A stretch of DNA of 6,931 nucleotides from Massilia sp. UBA2604 (GTDB taxonomy: Bacteria; Pseudomonadota; Gammaproteobacteria; Burkholderiales; Burkholderiaceae_D): the NCBI GenBank assembly GCA_002339265.1, contig DDKG01000083.1, positions 1 to 6,931 on the forward strand. The letters run 5' to 3'. The notes under the pieces were generated by a model. It made no database searches, had not been told where the DNA came from, and saw only the letters and a list, made by a program, of their open reading frames with translations. Both the position numbers and the translations under genes were made by a program. Positions within the stretch are counted from its first letter, which is position 1; each line of letters opens with the position of its first letter. Positions 1 to 5,816 of this stretch are shown here, piece by piece.

Positions 1-624
1 GATGCGCGGCGCGCGGCGCGAGTAGTCGCGCGTGGCCACTACCTCGCGCGCGACCTCGGTGACGGCGAGGATCGGCGCCGTGATCACGCGTCCCAGGCGC
101 CACATCAGCAGGTAGGCGATCGCCATCGCCAGCAGGGTCACCCCGGCGGCGATCGCGAGATAATCGACGGTGCGCGCCAGCAGGCGGTTCTCGGCGCGCA
201 GCACGACGGTGCCCACCGTGTCGCCGTTCTCGACGATGGGCTGGCGCACCACCAGCTCGCTGCCGTCGTCCTCGGGCAGGCCTGCCGCCTCCAGGCGCCC
301 AGGGATGGCGCGCGGTTCGCCGGCGGCGGCATAGGAGGCAAACAGCTTGCCCTGGGAATCGTAGATGGCGGCGGCGCGCACCAGGGGACTGGTGCGCAGC
401 AGCGCCAGGTTCTCGTTGGCCAGGCGTGGGTCGTCGAAGCTCAGCGCGGCGGACGTCATGTGGCCGACCAGTTCGGCCTGGGTCGAGAGGTCGTTCACCA
501 GGGCGCGGTGGTAGCTGCGCAAGTCATAGCCGATCACGATGGCGATCGAGACCAGCAGCGCGACGAACGTGGTCGTCATCACCACCGCCACCAGCTTCTT
601 GCGGATAGAGCGCTGGCGGCTCAT
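1..624 (-). CDS. CHASE8/HAMP membrane sensor protein, N-terminal part (runs off left edge)
   Basis: The first 208 residues of an inner-membrane signalling receptor are present; the gene continues past base 1. A basic N-terminus (RQRSIRKK) leads into a first membrane helix at about residues 11-33. A periplasmic sensor region at about 36-150 follows, with typical CHASE8 features: an N-terminal helix, then TSAALSFDD and the segment LLRTSPLVRAAAIYDSQGKL. A second membrane helix spans about 155-175, and the beginning of a HAMP linker (VITAPILAVTEVAREV) runs to the edge. The start is ATG at 624, with GGAGGAA at 627-633 well placed upstream. Proteins of this layout end in a histidine kinase, often hybrid, or in a GGDEF diguanylate cyclase. 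Which one applies cannot be decided here because the output domain is outside the window. The ligand is unknown. It is transcribed divergently from the pncC-like gene. The receptor class is confident; CHASE8 is assigned from sequence pattern alone. Confidence 0.82.
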   Translation of the reverse strand, partial: MSRQRSIRKKLVAVVMTTTFVALLVSIAIVIGYDLRSYHRALVNDLSTQAELVGHMTSAALSFDDPRLANENLALLRTSPLVRAAAIYDSQGKLFASYAAAGEPRAIPGRLEAAGLPEDDGSELVVRQPIVENGDTVGTVVLRAENRLLARTVDYLAIAAGVTLLAMAIAYLLMWRLGRVITAPILAVTEVAREVVATRDYSRRAPRI

Positions 625-626
625 GC

Positions 627-633
627 TTCCTCC
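627..633 (-). promoter_or_regulatory. Ribosome binding site of the CHASE8 sensor gene
   Basis: Read on the minus strand this is GGAGGAA, two bases before the ATG at 624 (about five from the end of GGAG). It fixes the start of a gene whose far end is missing. Confidence 0.7.
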
Positions 634-709
634 ACGGACCGCTCACGGCAACACACGCGCGGCATGTAAAAGTTCTAACAAAGACGAGAAATTGGTCATC
701 CCAGCATAG

Positions 710-725
710 CAGCACGCCTGTGCTG
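710..725. repeat. Short perfect inverted repeat (6-bp arms, 4-base loop)
   Basis: CAGCAC at 710-715 and GTGCTG at 720-725 are exact reverse complements around GCCT. It has no following T run, so it is not a terminator. Its position about 85 bases upstream of the sensor gene start could suit a regulator site, but a repeat this short can occur by chance. Confidence 0.3.
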
Positions 726-861
726 TGTGTCGCACGAAACATTTATCGAGCCGGACCAGGATGCGAATGCGGCTGGCACTGTAAACGTTCGCCTGCGGTT
801 TGGGTAGCCATTTTTGAAACTTTGACCTGCCGTTCGCTTACCGTGCGCTCGCGCAGCGCGC

Positions 862-867
862 TAGAAT
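862..867 (+). promoter_or_regulatory. Possible -10 box of the pncC promoter
   Basis: TAGAAT matches TATAAT at five of six bases and lies about 66 bases before the GTG start at 934. The hexamer 17 bases upstream (TTACCG, 839-844) matches the -35 consensus at only three positions. The call therefore rests mainly on the -10 box and is weak. Confidence 0.28.
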
Positions 868-920
868 GAAGCAAGTCCGACCGGTTTCCCGACGTGGCAC
901 CCGCCCGGCCGGCGGCTTGC

Positions 921-927
921 AAAGGAG
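921..927 (+). promoter_or_regulatory. Ribosome binding site deciding the GTG start of pncC
   Basis: AAAGGAG lies six bases before the GTG at 934. It supports a non-ATG start for this gene. Confidence 0.75.
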
Positions 928-933
928 ACCCAC

Positions 934-1416
934 GTGACGAACGAACTCATCGATCTTGCCCAGAAAGTCAGCGACACCATCGGCCCCAAAAAACTGATGC
1001 TGGCCGCCGCCGAATCCTGCACCGGGGGCGGCATCGCCTACACGCTCACCGCCATCCCCGGCTCGGGCGACTGGTTCGACTGCGGCTTCGTGACCTATTC
1101 GAACACCGCCAAGAACGAGATGCTGGACGTGCCCGACGCCGTGATCGCCCAGTTCGGCGCGGTCAGCGAAGAGGTGGCCGCCGCCATGGCCGCCGGCGCC
1201 GTGGCCAACAGCAATGCCGACATCGGCGTCTCGACCACCGGCATCGCCGGCCCGACCGGCGCCGTGCCCGGCAAGCCGATCGGCACCGTGTGCTTCGGCT
1301 GGGCGCGCGGCGACCATGTCCATACCGAGCGCCTGGTATTCCCGGGCGACCGCGAGGCGGTGCGCGTGCAGGCCATCGCCCATGCGCTGCGCGGCATCCT
1401 GCGCTTCGTCGAATAA
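934..1416 (+). CDS. pncC: Nicotinamide-nucleotide amidase, stand-alone CinA C-terminal (PncC) family
   Basis: This 160-residue cytoplasmic protein is the usual length for single-domain PncC enzymes, which deamidate nicotinamide mononucleotide to nicotinate mononucleotide in pyridine-nucleotide salvage. Visible family motifs in order are AAESCTGGGIAY near residues 25-36 (the Ser is the expected catalytic residue), VTYSNTAKNEML, the FGAVSEE stretch, GVSTTGIAGPTGAVPGKP and the GTVCFGWA strand. The N-terminal molybdopterin-binding-like domain of full-length CinA is absent, as in E. coli YgaD. The start is a GTG at 934 with AAAGGAG at 921-927 six bases upstream; no nearby ATG has a comparable site. 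The gene is followed after 88 bases by the M16 peptidase gene on the same strand, but a hairpin lies between them. In related bacteria this gene often follows pgpA, which is not seen here. Family is certain; the amidase activity is inferred from the family. Confidence 0.93.
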   Translation: MTNELIDLAQKVSDTIGPKKLMLAAAESCTGGGIAYTLTAIPGSGDWFDCGFVTYSNTAKNEMLDVPDAVIAQFGAVSEEVAAAMAAGAVANSNADIGVSTTGIAGPTGAVPGKPIGTVCFGWARGDHVHTERLVFPGDREAVRVQAIAHALRGILRFVE

Positions 1417-1450
1417 GCTGCAACTTCTTCCGTATCCGGGATAATAGCGG

Positions 1451-1474
1451 GGTGCGCGACATCGATCGCGCACC
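1451..1474 (+). terminator. Perfect 9-bp GC-rich hairpin between pncC and the M16 gene
   Basis: GGTGCGCGA at 1451-1459 and TCGCGCACC at 1466-1474 are exact reverse complements around the six-base loop CATCGA. The structure begins 34 bases after the pncC stop. It is followed by AGGTTGTTGTCATTG, which is only moderately T-rich, so it is not a textbook intrinsic terminator. It could weaken read-through from pncC, be a leader hairpin of the peptidase mRNA, or be a palindromic protein site. A GATAAT at 1440-1445 just upstream resembles a -10 box but lacks a good -35. Confidence 0.45.
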
Positions 1475-1495
1475 AGGTTGTTGTCATTGAATTAC

Positions 1496-1501
1496 GGAGA
1501 G
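1496..1501 (+). promoter_or_regulatory. Ribosome binding site deciding the TTG start of the M16 gene
   Basis: GGAGAG ends three bases before the TTG at 1505 (five bases counted from GGAG). It favours this start over the upstream TTG codons and over the internal ATG at 1523, which would cut the signal sequence short. Confidence 0.55.
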
Positions 1502-1504
1502 TAT

Positions 1505-4333
1505 TTGAACATCCCCACCCTGATGGTCCCAGTGATGCTGGCCGCCGCTTCGGCGTCGGGCCAGGCCCAGGAGCCACCTGCGGCGCCCGCGTCGGCGCCG
1601 GTCCCGTCGATCGCCTTCGAAAAAACCGTGCTGCCCAACGGCCTGCAGCTGATCCTGGTCGAGGACAAGCGCCTGCCGATCGTGGCCGTCAACCTGTGGT
1701 ACCACGTGGGCCCGGCCAACGAAGCGCCCGGCCTGACCGGCTTCGCCCACCTGTTCGAGCACATGATGTTCGCCGCCACCCGCCACATCCCGCGCGGCGA
1801 GGCCGACCGCCTGCTCGAAGGCGCCGGCGCGACCGACAGCAATGGCGGCACCGGCTTCGACAGCACCAGCTATTACGACACGGTGCCGAGCAACCAGCTC
1901 GAACTGGCGTTGTGGGTGCATGCCGACCGCATGGGCTTCTTGCTGGACGTGCTCGACCAGCAGGCCCTGAGCAACCAGCAGGACGTGGTGCGCAACGAAC
2001 GGCGCCAGACCGTCGAGGGCGAACCCTACGGCCTGGTCGAGGAAGCGCTGCTGCAGACGCTGTTCCCCAAGGGCCATCCGTACGCCGCCTCGATCATCGG
2101 CTCGCACGCCGACATCCAGGGCGCGCGCCTGGAAGACGTGCGCGAGTTCTTCACCAGCTACTATGGCCCCAACAACGCCAGCCTGGTGGTCGCCGGCGAC
2201 ATCGACAAGCCGGAGGTGCGCGAACTGGTGATGCGCTATTTCGGCGGCCTGCGCCGCGGGCCCGACGTGGTGCGCCCGCAGGTGGTCACGCCCCCGATCA
2301 CGGCCGAGCGCCGGGTCGTGGTGCGCGACCGGGTCGAGCTGCCGCGCGTGTTCATGGGCTGGCTGACCCCGGCCGCCTACCAGCCGGGCGACGCCGAGCT
2401 GGCGGTGGCCGCCACCATCCTGGGCGGCGGCAAGTCGAGCCGCCTGTACAAATCGCTGGTGTACGAACGCCAGATCGCGCAGGACGTATCGAGCACCCAG
2501 ACTTCGCTGGGCTTGGGCTCGACCTTCGTGGTCGACGTCACTGCGCGCGCCGGCCACACGCCGCAGGAACTGGAAGCGGCGATCGACGCCGAGCTGGAAC
2601 GCCTGCGCAAGGACGGCCCGACCGAACGCGAAGTCGAACGCGCCCGCAACAGCCTGGAAACCGCCCTGCTGGCGTCGCTCGAAAAACTCGGCGGCGACGG
2701 CCTGGCCGAACAGCTCAACCACTACAACCTGTACACGGGCGACCCGGGCTACCTGGCCAGGGACCTGGCGCGCCTGCGCCGCATCGACGCCGCCGCCGTG
2801 CAGCGCGCCGTGCAGGCCTGGCTCAAGCCGGAGGCGCGCGCCGTGGTGACGGGCGTGCCCGGCAAGCCGAAGGTCGACGATCCGCGCGCGCCGAAACCAG
2901 CCAAGGCGCCGCAGTCCGCTCAAGCTGCGCTCAACGAGGCCGAGCCGTGGCGCGCGACGCCGCCCGTGGCCGGCCCCACGCCGAAGGTCACGCTGCCGCG
3001 CGGGGAGAGCTTCAAGCTCAAGAACGGCCTCACCGTGATCCACCACCACAATCCGGCGCTGCCGCTGGTCTCGAGCCAGCTGGTGATCAAGAGCGGCGGC
3101 GCGGCCAACCCCGACAAGCTGCCGGGCCTGGCCGGCTTCACCGCCCAGATGCTGGAAGAAGGTACCGCCACCCGCAGCGCCCCGGAGATCGCCGACGAGA
3201 TCGCGCAGCTGGGCGCCTTCATGGACACCGGCAGCAGCGACGACGTCTCTACCGTCTCCCTGCTGGCGCTGCGCGCGACCTTCGCGCGCGCGCTCGCGGT
3301 GGTGGCCGACATCGTCCAGCACCCGTCGTTTCCGGCGGCCGAGATCGAACGCCAGCGGCAAGACCGCCTGGGTTCACTGCTGCAGCAGCGCGACGATCCC
3401 GAAACGGTGGCGGCCCTGGCCGCCGCGGGCGCCCTGTTCGGCAGCGCGCATCCGAAGGCCTACGGCCAGCTGGGACTCGAAGACGCGATCCGCGCCACCA
3501 CGCGCGCGGACATCGCCGGCTTCTGGCAACGTCACTATGTGCCGTCCAATGCGGCGCTGGTGGTGACCGGCGACATCACGCGCGCCGAGCTGGAAGCGCT
3601 GGCCGAGGCGCAGTTCGGCGCCTGGCCGGCGGCCGCGGCGCCCGAGATCAAGGCAGCCGAAACACGTCCGACGCCGGCGCGCCTGGTGCTGGTCGACCAG
3701 CCGGACGCAGGTCAAACCGCGCTGCAGGTGGCCTGCATGGGCCCGAGCCGCGACACGCCCGACTTCCCGGCCCTGCAGGTGATGAACGGCGCGCTGGGCG
3801 GCATGTTCTCGAGCCGCTTGAACAACAACCTGCGCGAGACCAAGGGGTACACCTACGGCATCTATTCGCACTTCGACTATGACCGCACGCCGGCGCCGTT
3901 CTCGGTGGAGGCCAGCGTGCAGCAGGACGCCACCGGTGAATCGGTGCGCGAGATCCTGCGCGAGATCGCCGCCATGCGCGAGCAAGCCATGCCGCAGGCC
4001 GAACTCGAGGCGGCGCGCAACGCCCAGCTGCTGTCGCTGCCGGGCCAGTTCGAGACCAATGCCGACATCGGCGCCAGCCTCACTGAATTGTTCGTCTATG
4101 GCCTGGCGCCGGACTACTACGACCGCCTGGCGCGCGAGCTGGCCTCGGTCCGCGTGGAAGACGTGCAGCGGGTCGCGCGGGAGTACCTGGATCCTGAGCG
4201 GATGATCGTGGTGGCGGTCGGCGAGCGGCGCAAGATCCTGCCGCAGCTGCAAAAGCTCGGGCTGGGCAAGCCGGAGATGCGCGACGACGACGGCCAGGTA
4301 AAAGTACAGGTGCAGGCCAAGCCAACACGCTGA
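1505..4333 (+). CDS. Exported M16 family zinc metallopeptidase with tandem (active + inactive) domains
   Basis: I read a 942-residue protein starting at TTG 1505, which has GGAG at 1496-1499 five bases upstream. In-frame TTG codons at 1478, 1481 and 1487 lack such a site. The N-terminus looks like a signal peptide with a hydrophobic core (about residues 5-17) and a likely cut after GQA at 21, but it has no basic residue before the core. It should therefore act in the periplasm or be lipid-free exported. The first M16 half (about 36-450) carries the inverted zinc motif HLFEH at 82-86 with the distal ligand Glu165 in VVRNERR, so it should be catalytic. A Pro/Ala-rich linker at about 453-496 joins it to a second half. 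There the HxxEH position reads GFTAQMLEEG and cannot bind zinc, but the LRETKGYTYG segment at 776-785 keeps the Arg and Tyr expected for substrate binding. This fits a fused version of the two-subunit bacterial M16B peptidases. The substrate is unknown; family members degrade small unfolded peptides. Confidence 0.93.
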   Translation: MNIPTLMVPVMLAAASASGQAQEPPAAPASAPVPSIAFEKTVLPNGLQLILVEDKRLPIVAVNLWYHVGPANEAPGLTGFAHLFEHMMFAATRHIPRGEADRLLEGAGATDSNGGTGFDSTSYYDTVPSNQLELALWVHADRMGFLLDVLDQQALSNQQDVVRNERRQTVEGEPYGLVEEALLQTLFPKGHPYAASIIGSHADIQGARLEDVREFFTSYYGPNNASLVVAGDIDKPEVRELVMRYFGGLRRGPDVVRPQVVTPPITAERRVVVRDRVELPRVFMGWLTPAAYQPGDAELAVAATILGGGKSSRLYKSLVYERQIAQDVSSTQTSLGLGSTFVVDVTARAGHTPQELEAAIDAELERLRKDGPTEREVERARNSLETALLASLEKLGGDGLAEQLNHYNLYTGDPGYLARDLARLRRIDAAAVQRAVQAWLKPEARAVVTGVPGKPKVDDPRAPKPAKAPQSAQAALNEAEPWRATPPVAGPTPKVTLPRGESFKLKNGLTVIHHHNPALPLVSSQLVIKSGGAANPDKLPGLAGFTAQMLEEGTATRSAPEIADEIAQLGAFMDTGSSDDVSTVSLLALRATFARALAVVADIVQHPSFPAAEIERQRQDRLGSLLQQRDDPETVAALAAAGALFGSAHPKAYGQLGLEDAIRATTRADIAGFWQRHYVPSNAALVVTGDITRAELEALAEAQFGAWPAAAAPEIKAAETRPTPARLVLVDQPDAGQTALQVACMGPSRDTPDFPALQVMNGALGGMFSSRLNNNLRETKGYTYGIYSHFDYDRTPAPFSVEASVQQDATGESVREILREIAAMREQAMPQAELEAARNAQLLSLPGQFETNADIGASLTELFVYGLAPDYYDRLARELASVRVEDVQRVAREYLDPERMIVVAVGERRKILPQLQKLGLGKPEMRDDDGQVKVQVQAKPTR

Positions 4334-4338
4334 AACAA

Positions 4339-4361
4339 CACCGCGCTTGCCAGGCGCGGTG
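4339..4361 (+). terminator. Hairpin after the M16 gene, weak terminator candidate
   Basis: CACCGCGC at 4339-4346 and GCGCGGTG at 4354-4361 form a perfect 8-bp stem around the loop TTGCCAG, five bases after the peptidase stop. The following ACTTCACCT has few T residues, so termination may be incomplete or factor-assisted. The loop doubles as the likely -35 box of the next gene. Confidence 0.5.
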
Positions 4362-4375
4362 ACTTCACCTAACAT
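4347..4375 (+). promoter_or_regulatory. Predicted sigma-70 promoter of the zinc operon
   Basis: A -35 box TTGCCA (4347-4352, five of six consensus bases) is separated by exactly 17 bases from a -10 box TAACAT (4370-4375, four of six). Transcription would begin near 4382, only about 10 bases before the first ATG of the repressor gene. The -10 box lies inside the left arm of the operator, so a bound repressor would block RNA polymerase directly. Confidence 0.6.
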
Positions 4376-4398
4376 ATGAACACCTATTCATATGTTAG
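4369..4398. promoter_or_regulatory. Perfect 12-6-12 inverted repeat, SmtB/CzrA-type metal-responsive operator
   Basis: CTAACATATGAA at 4369-4380 and TTCATATGTTAG at 4387-4398 are exact reverse complements around CACCTA. Read as ATATGAACA-CC-TATTCATAT the core matches the 12-2-12 operators known for zinc-sensing SmtB/CzrA repressors. It is AT-rich in an otherwise very GC-rich window, covers the -10 box and predicted start of transcription, and includes the first ATG of the repressor gene. This is strong evidence for autoregulation of the operon by the ArsR protein encoded immediately downstream. Confidence 0.88.
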
Positions 4399-4748
4399 AA
4401 ATGACCGTGCATCCTGCGCATCCACCCGCCCAGCCCATTGCCCCGCCACCGGATGAAGCGATCGGCCAGCTGGCCGACCTGTTCCACCTGCTGGGCGACC
4501 CGACCCGGCTGCGCATCGTGCTGGCTTGCCTGGCCCAGCCGACGGCGGTGGGCGACATCGCGGCCGGCTTGGCGCTATCGAGCTCGCTGGTCAGCCACCA
4601 CCTGCGCCTGCTGCGCGCGGCGCGCATCGTCAAGGCCGAGCGCCAGGGCAAGCAAGTCTTTTATTCGGCCGCCGATGCCCACATCAGCAGCCTGCTCTCC
4701 ACCATGTTCGAGCACATCGCCGAACCCGCCAACGGAATGGACGCATGA
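4392..4748 (+). CDS. ArsR/SmtB family zinc-responsive transcriptional repressor
   Basis: This 118-residue dimeric winged-helix DNA-binding protein has a Pro/His-rich tail (1-20), then helices LADLFHLLGDPTRLRIVLACL, the recognition region SSSLVSHHLRLLRAA (63-77) and the wing around KAERQGKQVFYS (81-92). The C-terminal helix carries Asp95, His97, His108 and Glu111. Their spacing (D-x-H-x10-H-x2-E) is that of the alpha-5 zinc site of SmtB, in which the ligands come from both subunits; CzrA has His at the last position. The Cys-containing site of ArsR and CadC types is missing, since the region before the recognition helix reads PTAVGDIA. Zinc binding is expected to release the operator on which the gene starts. 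ATG 4392 lies inside the operator and has no Shine-Dalgarno site; ATG 4401 is an alternative start. The stop overlaps the start of the CDF gene by ATGA, implying translational coupling. Zinc over cobalt or cadmium is inferred. Confidence 0.93.
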   Translation: MLEMTVHPAHPPAQPIAPPPDEAIGQLADLFHLLGDPTRLRIVLACLAQPTAVGDIAAGLALSSSLVSHHLRLLRAARIVKAERQGKQVFYSAADAHISSLLSTMFEHIAEPANGMDA

Positions 4749-5722
4749 GCCACGCACACGACCACCACGATCACGGCCACAAGCATGACCACGACCATGG
4801 CCACGCGCACGGTTTCGGCCACCACCATCACCACCACCTGCCCTCGCCCGAGGGCCATGGCCGCGCCTTCGCGCTGGCGATCGGCCTGAACCTGGCCTTC
4901 GTCATCGTCGAGTTCACCTACGGTTTCATCGCCCACTCCACCGCGCTGATGGCCGACGCCGGCCACAACCTGTCCGACGTGCTGGGGCTGATGCTGGCCT
5001 GGGGCGCCGCCGTGCTGGCCAAGAGCGTGCCCAAGGGCCGCTACACCTATGGCCTGCGCGGTTCCTCGATCCTGGCGGCGCTGGGCAACGGCCTGCTGCT
5101 GATGGTGGCTTGCGGCGCGATCGCCTGGGAAGCGGTGCAGCGCATCGCCGAACCGGCGCCCGTGGCCGGCGCGACGGTGTCGATCGTGGCGGCCATTGGC
5201 GTGGTCATCAATGGCTTCTCGGCCTGGCTGTTCCTGGCCGGCAGCAAGGGGGATTTGAATATTCGCGGCGCCTACCTGCACATGGCGGCCGACGCCGCGC
5301 TGTCGCTGGGCGTGGTGATTTCGGGCCTGGCGATCATGTATTCGGGCTGGACCTGGATCGATCCGGTAGTGAGCCTGGTGATCGTGCTGGTGATCGTGCT
5401 CGGCACCTGGTCGCTGCTGCGCGAGTCGGTGCAGCTGTCGATGGCGGCCGTGCCGCCGAACGTCGATGCCGGCAAGGTGGAGGCCTTCCTGACCAGCCAG
5501 CCGGGCGTTACCGAAGTCCATGACCTGCACATCTGGGCCATGAGCACGACCGAGACCGCTCTCACCGCGCATCTGGTGATTCCGGGCGGCTATCCGGGAG
5601 ACGCCGTGATCGACGCGATCGAGCACACGTTACGGAAAGACCATGCAATCCACCATTGCACGCTGCAGGTGGAACAGGGGACGATTCATCATCATTGCAC
5701 GCTGCAGGGGCATGCGCACTAG
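4745..5722 (+). CDS. Cation diffusion facilitator (CDF) zinc exporter, CzcD/ZitB-like, His-rich
   Basis: This 325-residue inner-membrane antiporter should expel Zn2+ (possibly also Co2+ or Cd2+) from the cytoplasm in exchange for protons. The first 38 residues hold 18 histidines, including six in a row at 26-31, and are a presumed cytoplasmic metal-binding tail. Six membrane helices follow at about 41-63, 67-90, 107-133, 144-166, 177-198 and 204-223. Helix 2 has His74 and Asp78 (DAGHNLSD) and helix 5 has His179 and Asp183 (HMAAD), the HxxxD/HxxxD pair typical of zinc-type CDF proteins. A His-rich loop between helices 4 and 5, as in eukaryotic ZnT, is lacking. The cytoplasmic C-terminal domain (about 225-300) includes VHDLHIW and TAHLVI. 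The extreme tail repeats HHCTLQ twice, 13 residues apart, adding His and Cys. The start ATG 4745 overlaps the repressor stop, so both are made from one mRNA under zinc control. The exact metal range is inferred. Confidence 0.95.
   Translation: MSHAHDHHDHGHKHDHDHGHAHGFGHHHHHHLPSPEGHGRAFALAIGLNLAFVIVEFTYGFIAHSTALMADAGHNLSDVLGLMLAWGAAVLAKSVPKGRYTYGLRGSSILAALGNGLLLMVACGAIAWEAVQRIAEPAPVAGATVSIVAAIGVVINGFSAWLFLAGSKGDLNIRGAYLHMAADAALSLGVVISGLAIMYSGWTWIDPVVSLVIVLVIVLGTWSLLRESVQLSMAAVPPNVDAGKVEAFLTSQPGVTEVHDLHIWAMSTTETALTAHLVIPGGYPGDAVIDAIEHTLRKDHAIHHCTLQVEQGTIHHHCTLQGHAH
5654..5708 (+). repeat. In-frame 16-bp direct repeat in the 3' end of the CDF gene
   Basis: CATTGCACGCTGCAGG occurs at 5654-5669 and again at 5693-5708, 39 bases apart, which is exactly 13 codons. 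It encodes the duplicated HHCTLQ motif at residues 303-308 and 316-321 of the transporter. It looks like a small in-frame duplication that lengthened the metal-binding tail. Confidence 0.8.
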
Positions 5723-5746
5723 TTTCAGGGATGCGCAGGACTTGGG

Positions 5747-5791
5747 TACCCGCCTGCGCGGGTAGTCGTTACCTCCAGTGGAGGTAACGAC
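5747..5791. repeat. Two abutting hairpins between convergent genes (REP-like, possible bidirectional terminator)
   Basis: The first hairpin has TACCCGC at 5747-5753 and GCGGGTA at 5758-5764 around CTGC. The second follows with no gap: GTCGTTACCTCC at 5765-5776 and GGAGGTAACGAC at 5780-5791 around AGT. Neither has a T run on either strand, so neither is a canonical terminator, although the pair separates the convergent CDF and cysK genes. The core CCCGCCTGCGCGGG, flanked by GTCG, resembles the REP-type repeats scattered between genes in many proteobacteria. That resemblance is from memory of the family pattern; copy number in this genome is unknown. Confidence 0.6.
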
Positions 5792-5816
5792 GTGCAAGGG
5801 CCGCGGGCCAAAACGC

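Larger units (their letters stand above)
625..933. other. Divergent intergenic region between sensor gene and pncC
   Basis: This stretch of about 309 bases lies between two divergently transcribed genes and must hold both promoters. It is less GC-rich than the flanking genes, especially at 660-700 and 735-830. I see no gene-like coding frame in it. Recognisable items are the two ribosome binding sites at its ends, a short inverted repeat at 710-725, a possible -10 box TAGAAT at 862-867 for the rightward gene, and a TTGACC at 822-827 that is too far from that box (34 bases) to pair with it. No convincing leftward promoter was found. Confidence 0.6.

Noticed and set aside
524..742. Small minus-strand open frame crossing the start of the sensor gene
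   Set aside because: It overlaps the sensor gene in another frame, and the sensor frame has both a good ribosome site and CHASE8-type content.
822..867. TTGACC (822-827) and TAGAAT (862-867) as one promoter
   Set aside because: The spacing is 34 bases, about twice what sigma-70 uses, so the pair cannot work as a standard promoter.
1484..3361. Long open frame on the minus strand opposite the M16 gene (about 625 codons)
   Set aside because: It is an antisense shadow of a GC-rich gene. Its translation is low-complexity and rich in Arg, His, Gln and Ala, with no domain motifs, while the plus-strand frame has full M16 motifs.
1696..3882. Long plus-strand open frame of about 728 codons within the M16 gene
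   Set aside because: The translation is extremely Arg/Pro/Gly-rich, as expected for an out-of-frame read of high-GC DNA, and shows no family motif.
4820..4837. Six consecutive His codons as an artificial affinity tag
   Set aside because: The run is embedded in a natural His-rich CDF tail with mixed CAC/CAT codons in a chromosomal operon, and no vector sequence is nearby.
4661..5626. Minus-strand open frame opposite the CDF gene
   Set aside because: It is a shadow: its Val-, His- and Gln-rich stretches mirror the His codons and hydrophobic helices of the real transporter gene.
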